DNA from: Streptomyces ferrugineus | GTDB lineage: Bacteria > Actinomycetota > Actinomycetes > Streptomycetales > Streptomycetaceae | Length of the DNA: 64,000 bases | Direction of reading: 5' to 3' | NCBI RefSeq assembly: GCF_015160855.1 | Contig: NZ_CP063373.1 | Span: forward strand, 1,178,001 to 1,242,000 | Shown here: piece after piece, positions 8,342 to 16,927 of the stretch | Position numbering within the stretch: the first letter of the stretch is position 1 | Layout: each line of letters starts with the position of its first letter | The notes under the pieces: model-generated | Told to the model about the DNA's origin: nothing | The model's database searches: none | The model's input: only the letters and a program-made list of their open reading frames with translations | Translations under genes and position numbers: made by a program

Positions 8342-9687
8342 CGCCCACCGAGCGGACCCGTACGTACTGGCTGGAGCACGCCTGGCTCGAAACCCACGTC
8401 GAGCCGGGTGTCGCCCTGGAGGTGCGCGACGGCCGTATCGCCGCCGTCCGGACCGACGTCCCCGCCCCGCCCCCGGGAGCCGAGCCGCTGCGCGGACTGA
8501 CCCTCCCCGGCCTGGCGAACGCCCACAGCCACGCCTTCCACCGCGCCCTGCGCGGCACCGTCCAGGTCGGCTCGGGCACCTTCTGGACCTGGCGCGAGGT
8601 CATGTACGCCACCGCCGACCGGCTCACCCCGGAGACCTATCACGCCCTCGCCCGCGCCGTGTACGCCGAGATGGCGCTGGCCGGGATCACGGCGGTCGGC
8701 GAGTTCCACTACGTCCACCACGCGCCGGGCGGCACCCCCTACGCCGACCCCAACGCGATGGGCGAGGCCCTGATCGCGGCCGCCGCCGAAGCCGGCATCC
8801 GGATCACCCTCCTCGACACCGCCTACCTCTCCTCCGGCTTCGGACAGGCCCCCAACACCCACCAGCTCCGCTTCTCCGACGGGAACGCCGAGGCCTGGGC
8901 CGAACGCTGTTCAGTTCTCAAGGAACAAGATCACGCACGGATCGGGGCGGCCGTCCACTCCGTACGGGCCGTGCCCGCCGACCAGTTGGAGACCGTGGCG
9001 CGGTGGGCCGAGGAGCGGCGGGCCCCGCTCCATGTGCACCTGTCCGAGCAGACCGCCGAGAACGAGGCCTGTCTGGAGGTCCACGGCTGCACCCCGACCC
9101 AGCTCCTCGCCCTGCACGGCGTCCTCGGCCCGCGCACCACCGGCGTCCACAACACCCACCTCACCGCCGAGGACATCTCCCTGATCGGCGGCAGCGGCAC
9201 CGGCACCTGTATGTGCCCGACCACCGAGCGGGACCTCGCCGACGGCATCGGACCGGCCGCCGCCCTGCAGAACGAGGGCTCCCCGCTCTGTCTCGGCTCC
9301 GACAGCCACGCCGTGATCGACCTGCTCGAAGAGGCGCGCGCGATGGAGCTCAACGAGCGCCTGCGCACCCGCACCCGCGGTCACTGGACGGCGGCGGCCC
9401 TGCTGCGGGCGGCCTCCGCCGACGGCCACGCGGCGCTCGGCTGGGACGGCGCGGGCACCCTGGAGGCCGGCGCGCTCGCCGACTTCACGACGGTCGCGCT
9501 CGACTCGGTCAGGACGGCAGGGCCGCTTCCGCGGCTCGGGGCCGAGACGGCCGTATTCGCCGCGTCGGCAGCAGACGTGTCGCATACGGTCGTGGCAGGC
9601 CGGCACGTCGTGCGGGACGGGGCCCACACCCTCGTACCGGATGTGCCGCGAGCCCTCGCGGACGCCGTCGAAGCCCTGCGCGGATGA
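8338..9687 (+). CDS. hutF: formimidoylglutamate deiminase
   Basis: A 449-residue amidohydrolase-superfamily enzyme that deiminates N-formimino-L-glutamate to N-formyl-L-glutamate and ammonia. Visible metal-site motifs are [13 protein letters not shown] near residue 60, [14 protein letters not shown] around residue 235, and [15 protein letters not shown] around residue 320. The GTG at 8338 is chosen because it overlaps the TGA of the preceding gene (GTGA) and starts just before the family similarity; a much longer open frame upstream is only a shadow of the M20 gene. Its stop overlaps an ATG in the hutI frame. Presence of HutF implies the five-step histidine route through N-formylglutamate. 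Confidence 0.93.
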   Translation: MTPTERTRTYWLEHAWLETHVEPGVALEVRDGRIAAVRTDVPAPPPGAEPLRGLTLPGLANAHSHAFHRALRGTVQVGSGTFWTWREVMYATADRLTPETYHALARAVYAEMALAGITAVGEFHYVHHAPGGTPYADPNAMGEALIAAAAEAGIRITLLDTAYLSSGFGQAPNTHQLRFSDGNAEAWAERCSVLKEQDHARIGAAVHSVRAVPADQLETVARWAEERRAPLHVHLSEQTAENEACLEVHGCTPTQLLALHGVLGPRTTGVHNTHLTAEDISLIGGSGTGTCMCPTTERDLADGIGPAAALQNEGSPLCLGSDSHAVIDLLEEARAMELNERLRTRTRGHWTAAALLRAASADGHAALGWDGAGTLEAGALADFTTVALDSVRTAGPLPRLGAETAVFAASAADVSHTVVAGRHVVRDGAHTLVPDVPRALADAVEALRG

Positions 9688-9764
9688 CCCCCGGCCGCCC
9701 GCCCGCGCGGCCCGCCTGCGCCCCCGAACCCGACCCCACCGCCGACCAGGCCACCAAGGACGCC

Positions 9765-10982
9765 ATGAGCAACGCGACGACCGACAGCCCCGCCCACTCC
9801 GCGAGCACCGCAAGCACGCTCATCACCAACATCGCCGCCCTGGTCACCAACGACCCCTCCCTGGGTGACAGTTCCCCCCTCGGACTGATCCAGGACGCGG
9901 CCGTCGTCATCGAAGGCGACCGCGTCGCGTGGACCGGTGATCAAAGCAAAGCACCCGCCACTGACAATCGGTTCGACGCAGGTGGCCGGGCCGTCATCCC
10001 CGGCTTCGTGGACTCCCACTCCCACCTCGTCTTCGCGGGCGACCGCACCCAGGAGTTCAACGCCCGGATGTCGGGGCGGCCGTACAGCGCCGGCGGCATC
10101 CGCACGACCGTCGCGGCCACACGGGCGGCGAGCGACGAGGAACTCGAAGCCAACCTCACCCACTACCTGCGCGAGGCCCTGCGCCAGGGCACCACCACCT
10201 TCGAGACCAAGTCCGGTTACGGCCTCACCGTCCGGGACGAGGCCCGGGCCCTGCGCATCGCCGCCGCCCACACCGACGAGGTCACCTACCTCGGCGCCCA
10301 CATCGTCTCCCCGGACCACGCCGACGACCCGGCGTCGTACGTCGCCCTCGTCACCGGCGAGATGCTCGACGCCTGCGCCCCGTACGCCCGTTGGATCGAC
10401 GTCTTCTGCGAGAAGGGCGCCTTCGACGGCGACCAGGCCCGCGCGATCCTGACGGCGGGCAAGGCGAAGGGGCTGCACCCCCGCATCCACGCCAACCAGC
10501 TCTCCTACGGCCCCGGCGTCCAGCTCGCCGTCGAACTGGACGCCGCCAGCGCCGACCACTGCACCCACCTCACCGACGCCGACGTCGACGCCCTCGCGAA
10601 CAGCCGTACCGTCGCCACCCTGCTTCCCGGCGCCGAGTTCTCCACCCGCGCAGAGTGGCCCGACGCCCGCCGCCTCCTCGACGCCGGTGTCACCGTCGCC
10701 CTGTCCACCGACTGCAACCCCGGCTCGTCCTTCACCTCCTCCGTCCCGTTCTGCATCGCGCTCGCGGTACGGGACATGGGGATGACCCCGGACGAGGCGC
10801 TCTGGTCGGCGACGGCGGGCGGCGCGGCGGCCCTGCGCCGCGACGACATCGGCCGCCTCACTCCGGGCTCCCGCGCCGACCTGCTCCTGCTCGACGCCCC
10901 GAGCCATGTCCACCTGGCGTACCGGCCGGGTGTGCCGCTGGTCGGCGGGGTCTGGCGGAAGGGCGCGCACGTAGGAAGCTGA
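9765..10982 (+). CDS. hutI: imidazolonepropionase
   Basis: A 405-residue amidohydrolase that opens 4-imidazolone-5-propionate to N-formimino-L-glutamate. Family motifs: [16 protein letters not shown] metal site, [26 protein letters not shown], and [10 protein letters not shown]. Two starts are possible. The ATG at 9765 has AAGGA five bases upstream and begins a normal-length protein. The in-frame ATG at 9684 overlaps the hutF stop as ATGA but adds 27 low-complexity Pro/Ala residues. I prefer 9765; the upstream ATG may still couple translation. It is the last hut gene, about 100 bases before a toxin-antitoxin-like pair. Confidence 0.95.
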   Translation: MSNATTDSPAHSASTASTLITNIAALVTNDPSLGDSSPLGLIQDAAVVIEGDRVAWTGDQSKAPATDNRFDAGGRAVIPGFVDSHSHLVFAGDRTQEFNARMSGRPYSAGGIRTTVAATRAASDEELEANLTHYLREALRQGTTTFETKSGYGLTVRDEARALRIAAAHTDEVTYLGAHIVSPDHADDPASYVALVTGEMLDACAPYARWIDVFCEKGAFDGDQARAILTAGKAKGLHPRIHANQLSYGPGVQLAVELDAASADHCTHLTDADVDALANSRTVATLLPGAEFSTRAEWPDARRLLDAGVTVALSTDCNPGSSFTSSVPFCIALAVRDMGMTPDEALWSATAGGAAALRRDDIGRLTPGSRADLLLLDAPSHVHLAYRPGVPLVGGVWRKGAHVGS

Positions 10983-11084
10983 TCCCCGCAGTTGTCCATC
11001 ACGACCGAATCGCGCTGGAGCAGCGTTGGTATGCGGGCCATGATCTCGAGCAAGTCATCGAGGCGGCCTGCCTCAGGTATTCAG

Positions 11085-11276
11085 ATGTATTCTCGCGCAT
11101 ACGTCGAGCGCATCCTCGCAGCGACGCCCACCGAGACCGAGCGGGCCGAGCGAACGGCCCGGGCCGTGGCCTATGTGCGCGCCCACCTGCGGGAAGACCT
11201 CACCGAGGACGATGTGCGGGACGCGCGGGAGAGGCGGGCGGCGATCACTGCCGGCCAAGTGGGAAGTCGCAGGTGA
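11085..11276 (+). CDS. small acidic/basic helical protein, antitoxin-like
   Basis: A 63-residue protein (starting MYSRAYVERIL) with heptad-like charged helices and many Arg and Glu residues. Its stop overlaps the GTG of the next gene (GTGA), the layout of antitoxin-toxin pairs. I see no clear DNA-binding fold, so the antitoxin label rests on size, order and the PIN-like partner. A longer frame reaches back to 10992, but its upstream part looks like shadow sequence. It could also be a small accessory protein unrelated to toxin systems. Confidence 0.5.
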   Translation: MYSRAYVERILAATPTETERAERTARAVAYVRAHLREDLTEDDVRDARERRAAITAGQVGSRR

Positions 11277-11644
11277 TCATTCTGGATCACACGGCGGTCC
11301 TTGCCCTCTGCCGCGGGCACCGGCTGCTCTCCGGGCTGGCCGTCGTAGAGGTTGACGATCCGGCCCGGCGTGCGCACGTTCCGGCCCTGTGCCTCGTCGC
11401 AGCCGGCCTGGAACGGCCTGGCGTGGCGGCGCATGTCGGAGCCTTGCCGGGTTTGGAGTTCCTGCCGCTCGATTTTGCAGGTACGGCCGCCGTCGAACAG
11501 GTGGTGTCCGCCGGGTTGGACTGGCCGTTCGGGCATGCGGTCTACGCCGCCGCCTCCGACACCGTTGAGGGGCGGATTCTGACGGCGACGCCCGAGGCCT
11601 ATGACGGTACGGGGGTATGGGTGGTGGACATCGGAAAGCCGTGA
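11273..11644 (+). CDS. PIN-like domain protein, possible degenerate toxin
   Basis: A 123-residue protein resembling PIN-domain ribonucleases at its N-terminus (VIILDHTAVLAL corresponds to the usual first-Asp strand and helix). The C-terminal region WPFGHAVYAAASD aligns by pattern with the PIN stretch that normally carries a catalytic Asp, but that position appears replaced by Gly/His. This suggests loss of nuclease activity or a divergent fold. It is translationally coupled to the upstream 63-residue protein. Function as a VapC-like toxin is possible; confidence in catalytic activity is low. Confidence 0.5.
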   Translation: MIILDHTAVLALCRGHRLLSGLAVVEVDDPARRAHVPALCLVAAGLERPGVAAHVGALPGLEFLPLDFAGTAAVEQVVSAGLDWPFGHAVYAAASDTVEGRILTATPEAYDGTGVWVVDIGKP

Positions 11645-11663
11645 CGGCTGCGTAAGAGGTCCG

Positions 11664-13223
11664 TCACGACGCCCCCGCCCGCCACCGCTGGTCCTCCCGC
11701 CCCGACTCCCGCACCAGGGACAGCGACTTGTCGTCCCCCGGTGTCAGCGCATGGTCCAGGGCGATCCCGGGGCGGACCACCCCGCGGGAATCCACCCAGA
11801 ACCTGAGGTTCTGCCCGTTGTATCCGTACACCGAGTCGCACGTCCAAATGCCGACGCCCCGGTACACGGAACCGCGGCTGTCCAGGCAGTAGTCGGGGTA
11901 GGCGTACGACTGCAGCACGCCGCGCGCGGAGTCGACGCGCCACCGTTGGTCGCGCGAGGACGTGCAGGTGGCCATGACCACGTTTGTGCCGTTCGCCGGG
12001 GCGCCGTCGATGTCCAGGCACAGGCCCGACGCGACGTTCACGACCTGGGCGTATGCACCGCCCGGCGGATATGTGGGGGAGGGCGGCGGCTTCGGGCGTG
12101 CCGTCTTCGTCGGCGTCGAACTCCGCGTGGGCGAGGGCGACTTGGAGCTCCGCGAGGGTGACGGCGACGAAGACGGTGACGGCGAGGACGCAGAGGCCGA
12201 TGGTGTGGCCGACACCGTCGTGGTCACGGTCACCGCGACCGGCGGCACGCTCGCCGCGGTGCTCGCCGCACCCACCGGATCCGGCGACGACGTGTCGCCC
12301 TGTGTCGCCAGGAACGCCACCAGCGCCGCCCCGAGCGCCGCCGACACCAGCACGACCCGGCGCCGGTCCAGCGGCCGGCCCCGCCCGGCAGCGAGGCCCC
12401 CGGCCACCCGCTCAGCCGTCTGTGCCGCGCCCCCGGCCGCATACGCCGTCCCGCCCCACGGCAACAACCCCTCCGCCAGCGCCGTGCGCGGAGTGTCCCG
12501 CAGGGCCGACAACTCCTCGTACGCCGTCGTGCAGTGCGGGCAGCGGGCCATGTGGGCGCGCAGATCAGTGCTGTCGCGGGGGCTGTCGGGCCGTACGGAC
12601 TCCTCGATGAGGCGGCCGAAGTCGCGGCAGGCGAGGTCGTCGGAGGCGGCGAGGCGGGCGCGCAGACACGCGCGGGAGAGCTGCTGGAGCGCCGGGTGGG
12701 TGCCGTAGGTGACGTCCTCGCGGGTGAGGCCGAGGAGAGCGGCCGTGCGCTCCGGTGGCTCCTGCTCCAGGACTCCGTACCAGATCAGGCCCTGGGTGCG
12801 CGGCGGCAGGGACTGGAACGCGGTGAGCATGGGCGGGACCGGGCCGGCGGGGCCGGCCGTGTTCAGCACGAGCAGCACGCTCGCGTCGAGGCCCGCCGCG
12901 CGCTCGTCCGTCGCCCAGGTCCCGGCCGACCGGGCGGTCAGCAGCAGGAGTTGGTGGCGCCAGGGGACGCCGGGGTCGATGCCGCGGGCCGTCTGGCGGG
13001 CCGCGAGGGTGAAGGACTGGGCCGCCAACTGCCGTGCCATGGAGTGGTTCGGGGTGCACAGACCGGCGTAGGCGAGGACGTGCGCGTGATGGCGGGTGCG
13101 CAGTTCCTGGAGTGCCGTGTACGCGGTGGACGTGTCGGAGCGCAGCAGTTCGGTCAGTCGCGCGTCGGACGCGCCCTCGTGCATGCCCCCGCCACGGTCC
13201 CCACGATCGTCGGACCGAGCCAT
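11664..13223 (-). CDS. sigma-like/zinc-finger membrane protein with C-terminal ricin-type lectin domain
   Basis: A 519-residue mosaic protein. Residues about 20-200 resemble the arrangement of an ECF sigma factor (LAAQSFTLAARQTARG, then SLPPRTQGLIWYGVLEQE and an HTH-like LLGLTREDV segment). At about 225-245 is a zinc-finger/anti-sigma-like HMARCPHCTTAYEEL. A single transmembrane segment (VVLVSAALGAALVAFLA) lies near residue 300, followed by a Ser/Pro/Thr-rich linker of about 80 residues. The last 125 residues are a ricin B-type beta-trefoil (NVASGLCLDI, CTSSRDQRWRV, EDQRWRAGAS). The predicted layout is sigma-like part in the cytoplasm, carbohydrate-binding part outside. It may be a membrane-bound sensor; whether the sigma-like part binds RNA polymerase is unknown. 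Confidence 0.75.
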   Translation of the reverse strand: MARSDDRGDRGGGMHEGASDARLTELLRSDTSTAYTALQELRTRHHAHVLAYAGLCTPNHSMARQLAAQSFTLAARQTARGIDPGVPWRHQLLLLTARSAGTWATDERAAGLDASVLLVLNTAGPAGPVPPMLTAFQSLPPRTQGLIWYGVLEQEPPERTAALLGLTREDVTYGTHPALQQLSRACLRARLAASDDLACRDFGRLIEESVRPDSPRDSTDLRAHMARCPHCTTAYEELSALRDTPRTALAEGLLPWGGTAYAAGGAAQTAERVAGGLAAGRGRPLDRRRVVLVSAALGAALVAFLATQGDTSSPDPVGAASTAASVPPVAVTVTTTVSATPSASASSPSPSSSPSPSRSSKSPSPTRSSTPTKTARPKPPPSPTYPPGGAYAQVVNVASGLCLDIDGAPANGTNVVMATCTSSRDQRWRVDSARGVLQSYAYPDYCLDSRGSVYRGVGIWTCDSVYGYNGQNLRFWVDSRGVVRPGIALDHALTPGDDKSLSLVRESGREDQRWRAGAS

Positions 13224-13388
13224 CCCCCATGCCTCCTTGCGGCCGTGCGACCCGCTCGGACTTCTGTCCTACCGGCGGGTATGACGGCTCATAGTGGAGG
13301 AAGGGGAGCCCTGGGGAAAGGGTTTCTGTGGGTAACCCGTGAGCAGCCGGTGAAAGATCCGATCGAATCCGAACGCACCGTGCCCGAA

Positions 13389-13444
13389 CGCACTGTGCCC
13401 GGTGCCCTGCCGACAGAATTCGGCGGGGTACCGGGCACAGTGCG
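13389..13444 (-). terminator. strong 25 bp hairpin terminator after the sigma factor gene
   Basis: Arms 13389-13413 and 13420-13444 pair over all 25 positions, with two G-U wobbles in RNA, and enclose a six-base loop (CAGAAT). It begins 35 bases past the sigma factor stop on the minus strand. No T-run follows, which is usual for Streptomyces terminators. Confidence 0.75.
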
Positions 13445-13478
13445 GGTCGGCGCGGCGGAGAGGGCGCTCCGCGGCCGG

Positions 13479-14432
13479 TCACTCCTCGATCGTCAGACCC
13501 TTTCTGAGTCTGATCAGGGTCCGCGACAGCAGGCGCGACACATGCATCTGGGAGATGCCGAGTTCCTCGCCGATCTCCGACTGGGTCATGCCCGCGACGA
13601 ACCTCAGGGAGAGGATCTTCCGGTCCCGCGGCGGGAGTTCGGCGATGAGCGGCTTCAACGACTCGACGTACTCGATGCCCTCGATGCCGTGGTCCTCGTA
13701 GCCGATCCGGTCGGCCAGCGCGCCCTCGGCGTCGTCCTCCTCAGGCTGGGCGTCCAGCGACGAGGCGGTGTAGGCGTTCGACGCCGCCATGCCCTCGACG
13801 ACCTCGTCGTTGGTCAGGCCCAGGCGCTCGGCCAGTTCCGCCACCGTGGGCGCGCGGTCGAGTCGCTGGGCCAGCTCGTCACCGGCCTTGGCCAGGTCGA
13901 GCCGCAGCTCCTGAAGCCGGCGCGGCACCCGTACCGACCACGACGTGTCGCGGAAGAAGCGCTTTATCTCGCCGATGATCGTCGGCATCGCGAAGGTGGG
14001 GAACTCCACGCCGCGGCTGAGCTCGAAGCGGTCGATCGCCTTGATCAGGCCGATGGTGCCGACCTGGATGATGTCCTCCATCGGCTCGCTGCGCGAGCGG
14101 AAGCGGGAGGCGGCGAACTTGACCAGCGCGAGGTTGAGTTCGACGAGCGTGTTGCGGACGTACGAGTATTCGTGGGTCCCTTCCTCCAGCGACTCCAGCC
14201 GCTCGAAGAGGGTCTTGGACAGGGCCCGTGCGTCCACCGGCCCCACCTCGTCGTACGGGGGGATGTCCGGAAGCCCGGCGAGTGCGTCGTCGTGGCCCAA
14301 GTCATGCCCCAAGTCATTCTCGAAGGCATGCTCGGAACCTGCGTCGCTGCTGCGCTCGATGGGATCCAGCTGTTCCGGTAGGGATGCCGACGTCGCGCTC
14401 TGGGTATGCGATGCGTCGAGCCGGGGTGACAT
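13479..14432 (-). CDS. RNA polymerase sigma factor, SigB/SigF/SigG family (SigI-like)
   Basis: About 317 residues. It has region 2 (LVKFAASRF, MEDIIQVGTIGLIKAIDRFE, FPTFAMPTIIGEIKRFFRD), region 3 (RLQELRLDLAKAGDEL) and region 4 with a C-terminal HTH (GMTQSEIGEELGISQMHVSR). There is an acidic N-terminal extension of about 70 residues. The ATG at 14432 is chosen because GGAGGA lies just upstream. The gene is divergent from a STAS anti-sigma antagonist, with a HATPase anti-sigma gene beyond, so activity is probably set by partner switching. From memory, S. coelicolor sigI lies near hutI with PrsI and ArsI partners; this gene is the probable orthologue, but the paralogue (several SigB-type factors exist) cannot be fixed by eye. 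Confidence 0.9.
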   Translation of the reverse strand: MSPRLDASHTQSATSASLPEQLDPIERSSDAGSEHAFENDLGHDLGHDDALAGLPDIPPYDEVGPVDARALSKTLFERLESLEEGTHEYSYVRNTLVELNLALVKFAASRFRSRSEPMEDIIQVGTIGLIKAIDRFELSRGVEFPTFAMPTIIGEIKRFFRDTSWSVRVPRRLQELRLDLAKAGDELAQRLDRAPTVAELAERLGLTNDEVVEGMAASNAYTASSLDAQPEEDDAEGALADRIGYEDHGIEGIEYVESLKPLIAELPPRDRKILSLRFVAGMTQSEIGEELGISQMHVSRLLSRTLIRLRKGLTIEE

Positions 14433-14681
14433 GATGTCCTCCATCGTTCTCGGCATATGGCTGCCGAAGCCTGTCGTGCACTGCGGTGTGCGGCGCCTCC
14501 AAGCCGGCCGAGTCGGTTACGTGTCTCTACTAGCCCTACCCGCTTTCCCGAGCCCACCGCAAGTGCGCTCTGGTCCGAAATGTCCGATTCTGTGTAGATG
14601 TTCGGGTGTTGGAGGGCGTAGGGAAGGCGTAGTGTTCGAGAGCGTCAGTCAGCAGCCACGACGTCGGGAGTGAGACACGGC

Positions 14682-15068
14682 ATGGACCGCGGGACGGTCG
14701 GCAGCGCACAGTCTGGCCGACTTCTGGTCGAGGTGCGGGAAGAGGGCTCCAGTGCCGTCGTGACCCCGGCGGGTGAGTTGGATCACCACACCGCCGATTT
14801 GTTGCGTGAGCCACTCGAGGACTGCCTCGACAAAGGCTTCAGTCGGCTGGTCGTCGACTGCTCGCGGCTCGAGTTCTGTGACTCCACGGGGTTGAACGTG
14901 CTGCTCGGGGCGCGCCTGAAAGCGGAGGCGGCCGGGGGCGGGGTGCATCTCGCGGGCATGCTGCCCGTGGTCGCCCGAGTGTTCGAGATCACAGGGGCCG
15001 AGGCCGTCTTCACGGTCCACGACTCGCTCGAAGCCGCGCTGGCCGACGGATCCGGCGGCGCCGGCTGA
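14682..15068 (+). CDS. STAS-domain anti-sigma factor antagonist
   Basis: A 128-residue STAS protein of the SpoIIAA/RsbV type. The phosphorylatable serine lies in the conserved CDSTGLNVLLGA loop, after GELDHHTADLL. When unphosphorylated such proteins bind the anti-sigma kinase and release the sigma factor. The ATG at 14682 is preferred over a GTG four codons earlier because the GGGAG at 14666-14670 overlaps that GTG and sits about 11 bases from the ATG. It is divergent from the sigma gene (249 bases between) and followed after 238 bases by the HATPase gene, which supports a partner-switching set. Confidence 0.88.
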   Translation: MDRGTVGSAQSGRLLVEVREEGSSAVVTPAGELDHHTADLLREPLEDCLDKGFSRLVVDCSRLEFCDSTGLNVLLGARLKAEAAGGGVHLAGMLPVVARVFEITGAEAVFTVHDSLEAALADGSGGAG

Positions 15069-15306
15069 CCCCGCACGTCAGCCGCTGCATCAGACGTCAC
15101 ATCATTCGGCCCGAATACAGGGGTGTTCCCTCGGCCGGGTCGGGCAGGAGACATCCTGAACCTGTCGGCTGTGACGTCGGCCACCGGGGGTGGGGGGACT
15201 GTGACCGACGTATCGGGCAAGGAACGTGTAACGACGTACTGACTCCGCGTACTGACTTCTGAATCGTGTGAACGTTGAACTGGTGAATCGGTGAGGTGAA
15301 GCGCTG

Positions 15307-15879
15307 ATGAGCACCACCCGGCCTTTCCCGCCGGGCGACCGCGGCCCTGAGCCCAGCGGCGCTTCCGGGGCGTCCGAGGAGGGCGTGTCAGGGGCGGGAA
15401 CGTCCGACGGGGGCGCCGTGCCGGCCCTGCGGCCCAGCGGGCCCGAGGCGTCCGCCGAGGCCGCGACGGGGCGCCAGGTCCGCCGACTGGCCTTCGAGGG
15501 CCAGAGCGGGGTCGTACCGCTCGCCCGGGACTTCGCCCGGCAGGCTCTGTACGCCTGGGGCTGGCTGCCCGCCGCCACCGCCGACCAGCGGGCCGCGGCC
15601 GAGGATGTGCTGCTCGTGGTCTCCGAGCTGGTCACCAACGCCTGTCTGCACGCCGAGGGCCCGGACGAGATGTGGATCGCCTGCGACAACAAGGTCATCC
15701 GCCTCGAGGTCTCCGACAAGGGCACCGGCCAGCCGGCGCCGCGCACCCCGCACCGCGCGGGGCGCCCCGGCGGCCATGGCATGTTCATCGTGCAGCGGCT
15801 GTGCCTGGACTGGGGCGTCATGCGCACGCCGGGAGTCGCGGGCAAGACGGTGTGGGCGGAGCTCGGCGCCCCGGCGTAA
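15307..15879 (+). CDS. HATPase (RsbW-type) anti-sigma regulatory kinase
   Basis: A 190-residue GHKL ATPase-fold protein without a histidine-phosphotransfer domain. Residues 1-55 are a Gly/Ser/Ala-rich, probably disordered leader. The ATP site shows the N-box SELVTNACLHA, the G1-box VSDKGTG and the G2-like GGHGMFIVQRL. Such proteins bind SigB-type factors and phosphorylate the STAS antagonist. GAGGTGAAG lies a short distance before the ATG. Its natural partners would be the adjacent STAS protein and sigma factor, inferred from context. Confidence 0.85.
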   Translation: MSTTRPFPPGDRGPEPSGASGASEEGVSGAGTSDGGAVPALRPSGPEASAEAATGRQVRRLAFEGQSGVVPLARDFARQALYAWGWLPAATADQRAAAEDVLLVVSELVTNACLHAEGPDEMWIACDNKVIRLEVSDKGTGQPAPRTPHRAGRPGGHGMFIVQRLCLDWGVMRTPGVAGKTVWAELGAPA

Positions 15880-16207
15880 ATCGTTTTTGCTGGGAGGGGC
15901 CCGGCGGGCCTCCTCCGTCATCATGCGCCCGCCTGCGCCCCGAGGGGCCACCCGGGCTGGAGCGCACACCGTGCTCGACCCACCGGCCGGCCGCTCCCCG
16001 CGATCTTGAAGCCTGACTCAGAAGTCCGACCCCGAAGTCCGACCCCGAAGTCCGACCCCGAACCCCGACCCGGGTTACCCAGGGTCACCCCCTCCACTCG
16101 GTGCACTCCGGATCGCCACAACTCCGGCGTGCGCCGTGTCTTCCTTCCTCAAGGCCCCAGGCGTACCTTGACGGCCGATCTGATATGCCGTCAGGAATGA
16201 GGGGACC
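15880..16207. other. 328-base intergenic region between anti-sigma and surface-protein genes
   Basis: No gene seen. It contains a 13 bp tandem repeat (16021-16072) and presumably the promoter of the surface-protein operon; no clear -35/-10 pair was recognised. Confidence 0.6.
16021..16072. repeat. 13 bp tandem direct repeat, three exact copies and one degenerate
   Basis: GAAGTCCGACCCC occurs at 16021-16033, 16034-16046 and 16047-16059, followed by a degenerate fourth copy to 16072. It lies about 136 bases upstream of the LPQTG protein gene. It may be a slippage product or a set of protein-binding sites. Confidence 0.8.
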
Positions 16208-16897
16208 GTGTCGAAGCAGAAGCGAACCGCCGCGCTCGCGACCGCCGCGGCCCTGGCCGGCTCGGCGGTGCTGATGGCCGCCCCCGCGGCCCGGGCCGAG
16301 GTCGTCGACGTCAACTACGCCTGCAAGACGCCGATCGGCGACAAGAGCGCCGTCTCGCCCATCGACATCAAGGGCGTCAAGAGCGGCGGCGGCTACAAGA
16401 TCACCATGTCCTGGCAGAAGGGCGTCTCGTCCAGCCCCGTCGAACTCGGCAAGGGCGCGATGAACCCGAGCGCCACCATCAAGCTGGGCGGCGCCGACAG
16501 CGGCACCATGAACGTGACCGGCCCGGCCAACCAGGAGGCGATCCCCGCCAACACCCCCATCAAGATCAACGACTTGACGGGCACCTACACCCCGAAGAAG
16601 ACCGGCGAGGTCACCTTCACCGCGGGTGTCCTCACCATCAAGGCCCTCGGCACGACCACCACGTGCACGCCCACCAACGACCCCGGGCCGTCGCTGAGCC
16701 TCGACGTCACGGCGGCGAGCGGTGGCGGCGGAGCCGACAGCGGAACCCAGAGCGGCTCCGGCTCGGGCGACGAGCTTCCGCAGACCGGCCCCGAGGACTC
16801 CGCGATCGCCCTCGGCACCCTCGGCGGCACGGTCCTGCTCGCGGGCGCGGCAGGCGCGCTGTGGCTGACCCGCAGGGGGCAGGCAGTACGCCGCTGA
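16208..16897 (+). CDS. secreted surface protein with LPQTG sortase signal
   Basis: A 229-residue exported protein. Residues 1-30 are a signal peptide ending in AARA. Residues about 36-158 form a domain (YACKTPIGDK to TTTTCTPT) with one Cys at each end that could make a disulfide. A Gly/Ser linker leads to LPQTG at 190-194, a hydrophobic segment and an Arg-rich tail, so sortase anchoring to peptidoglycan is expected. GAGGGGACC precedes the GTG start. The domain recurs in the C-terminal half of the product at 18849-20240, three genes downstream, so the operon encodes paralogous surface proteins. The domain is not one I can name. Confidence 0.8.
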   Translation: MSKQKRTAALATAAALAGSAVLMAAPAARAEVVDVNYACKTPIGDKSAVSPIDIKGVKSGGGYKITMSWQKGVSSSPVELGKGAMNPSATIKLGGADSGTMNVTGPANQEAIPANTPIKINDLTGTYTPKKTGEVTFTAGVLTIKALGTTTTCTPTNDPGPSLSLDVTAASGGGGADSGTQSGSGSGDELPQTGPEDSAIALGTLGGTVLLAGAAGALWLTRRGQAVRR

Positions 16898-16927
16898 CCG
16901 CCCCGTACTGAGCCGCTGGAGCCGCCG

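Noticed and set aside
7881..9764. N-terminal extension of HutI
   Set aside because: Shadow of the M20 and hutF genes; HutI similarity and the ribosome site place the start at 9765.
10391..11272. N-terminal extension of the PIN-like protein
   Set aside because: Runs out of frame through hutI with Arg/Pro-rich composition; the GTG overlapping the antitoxin-like stop is a better start.
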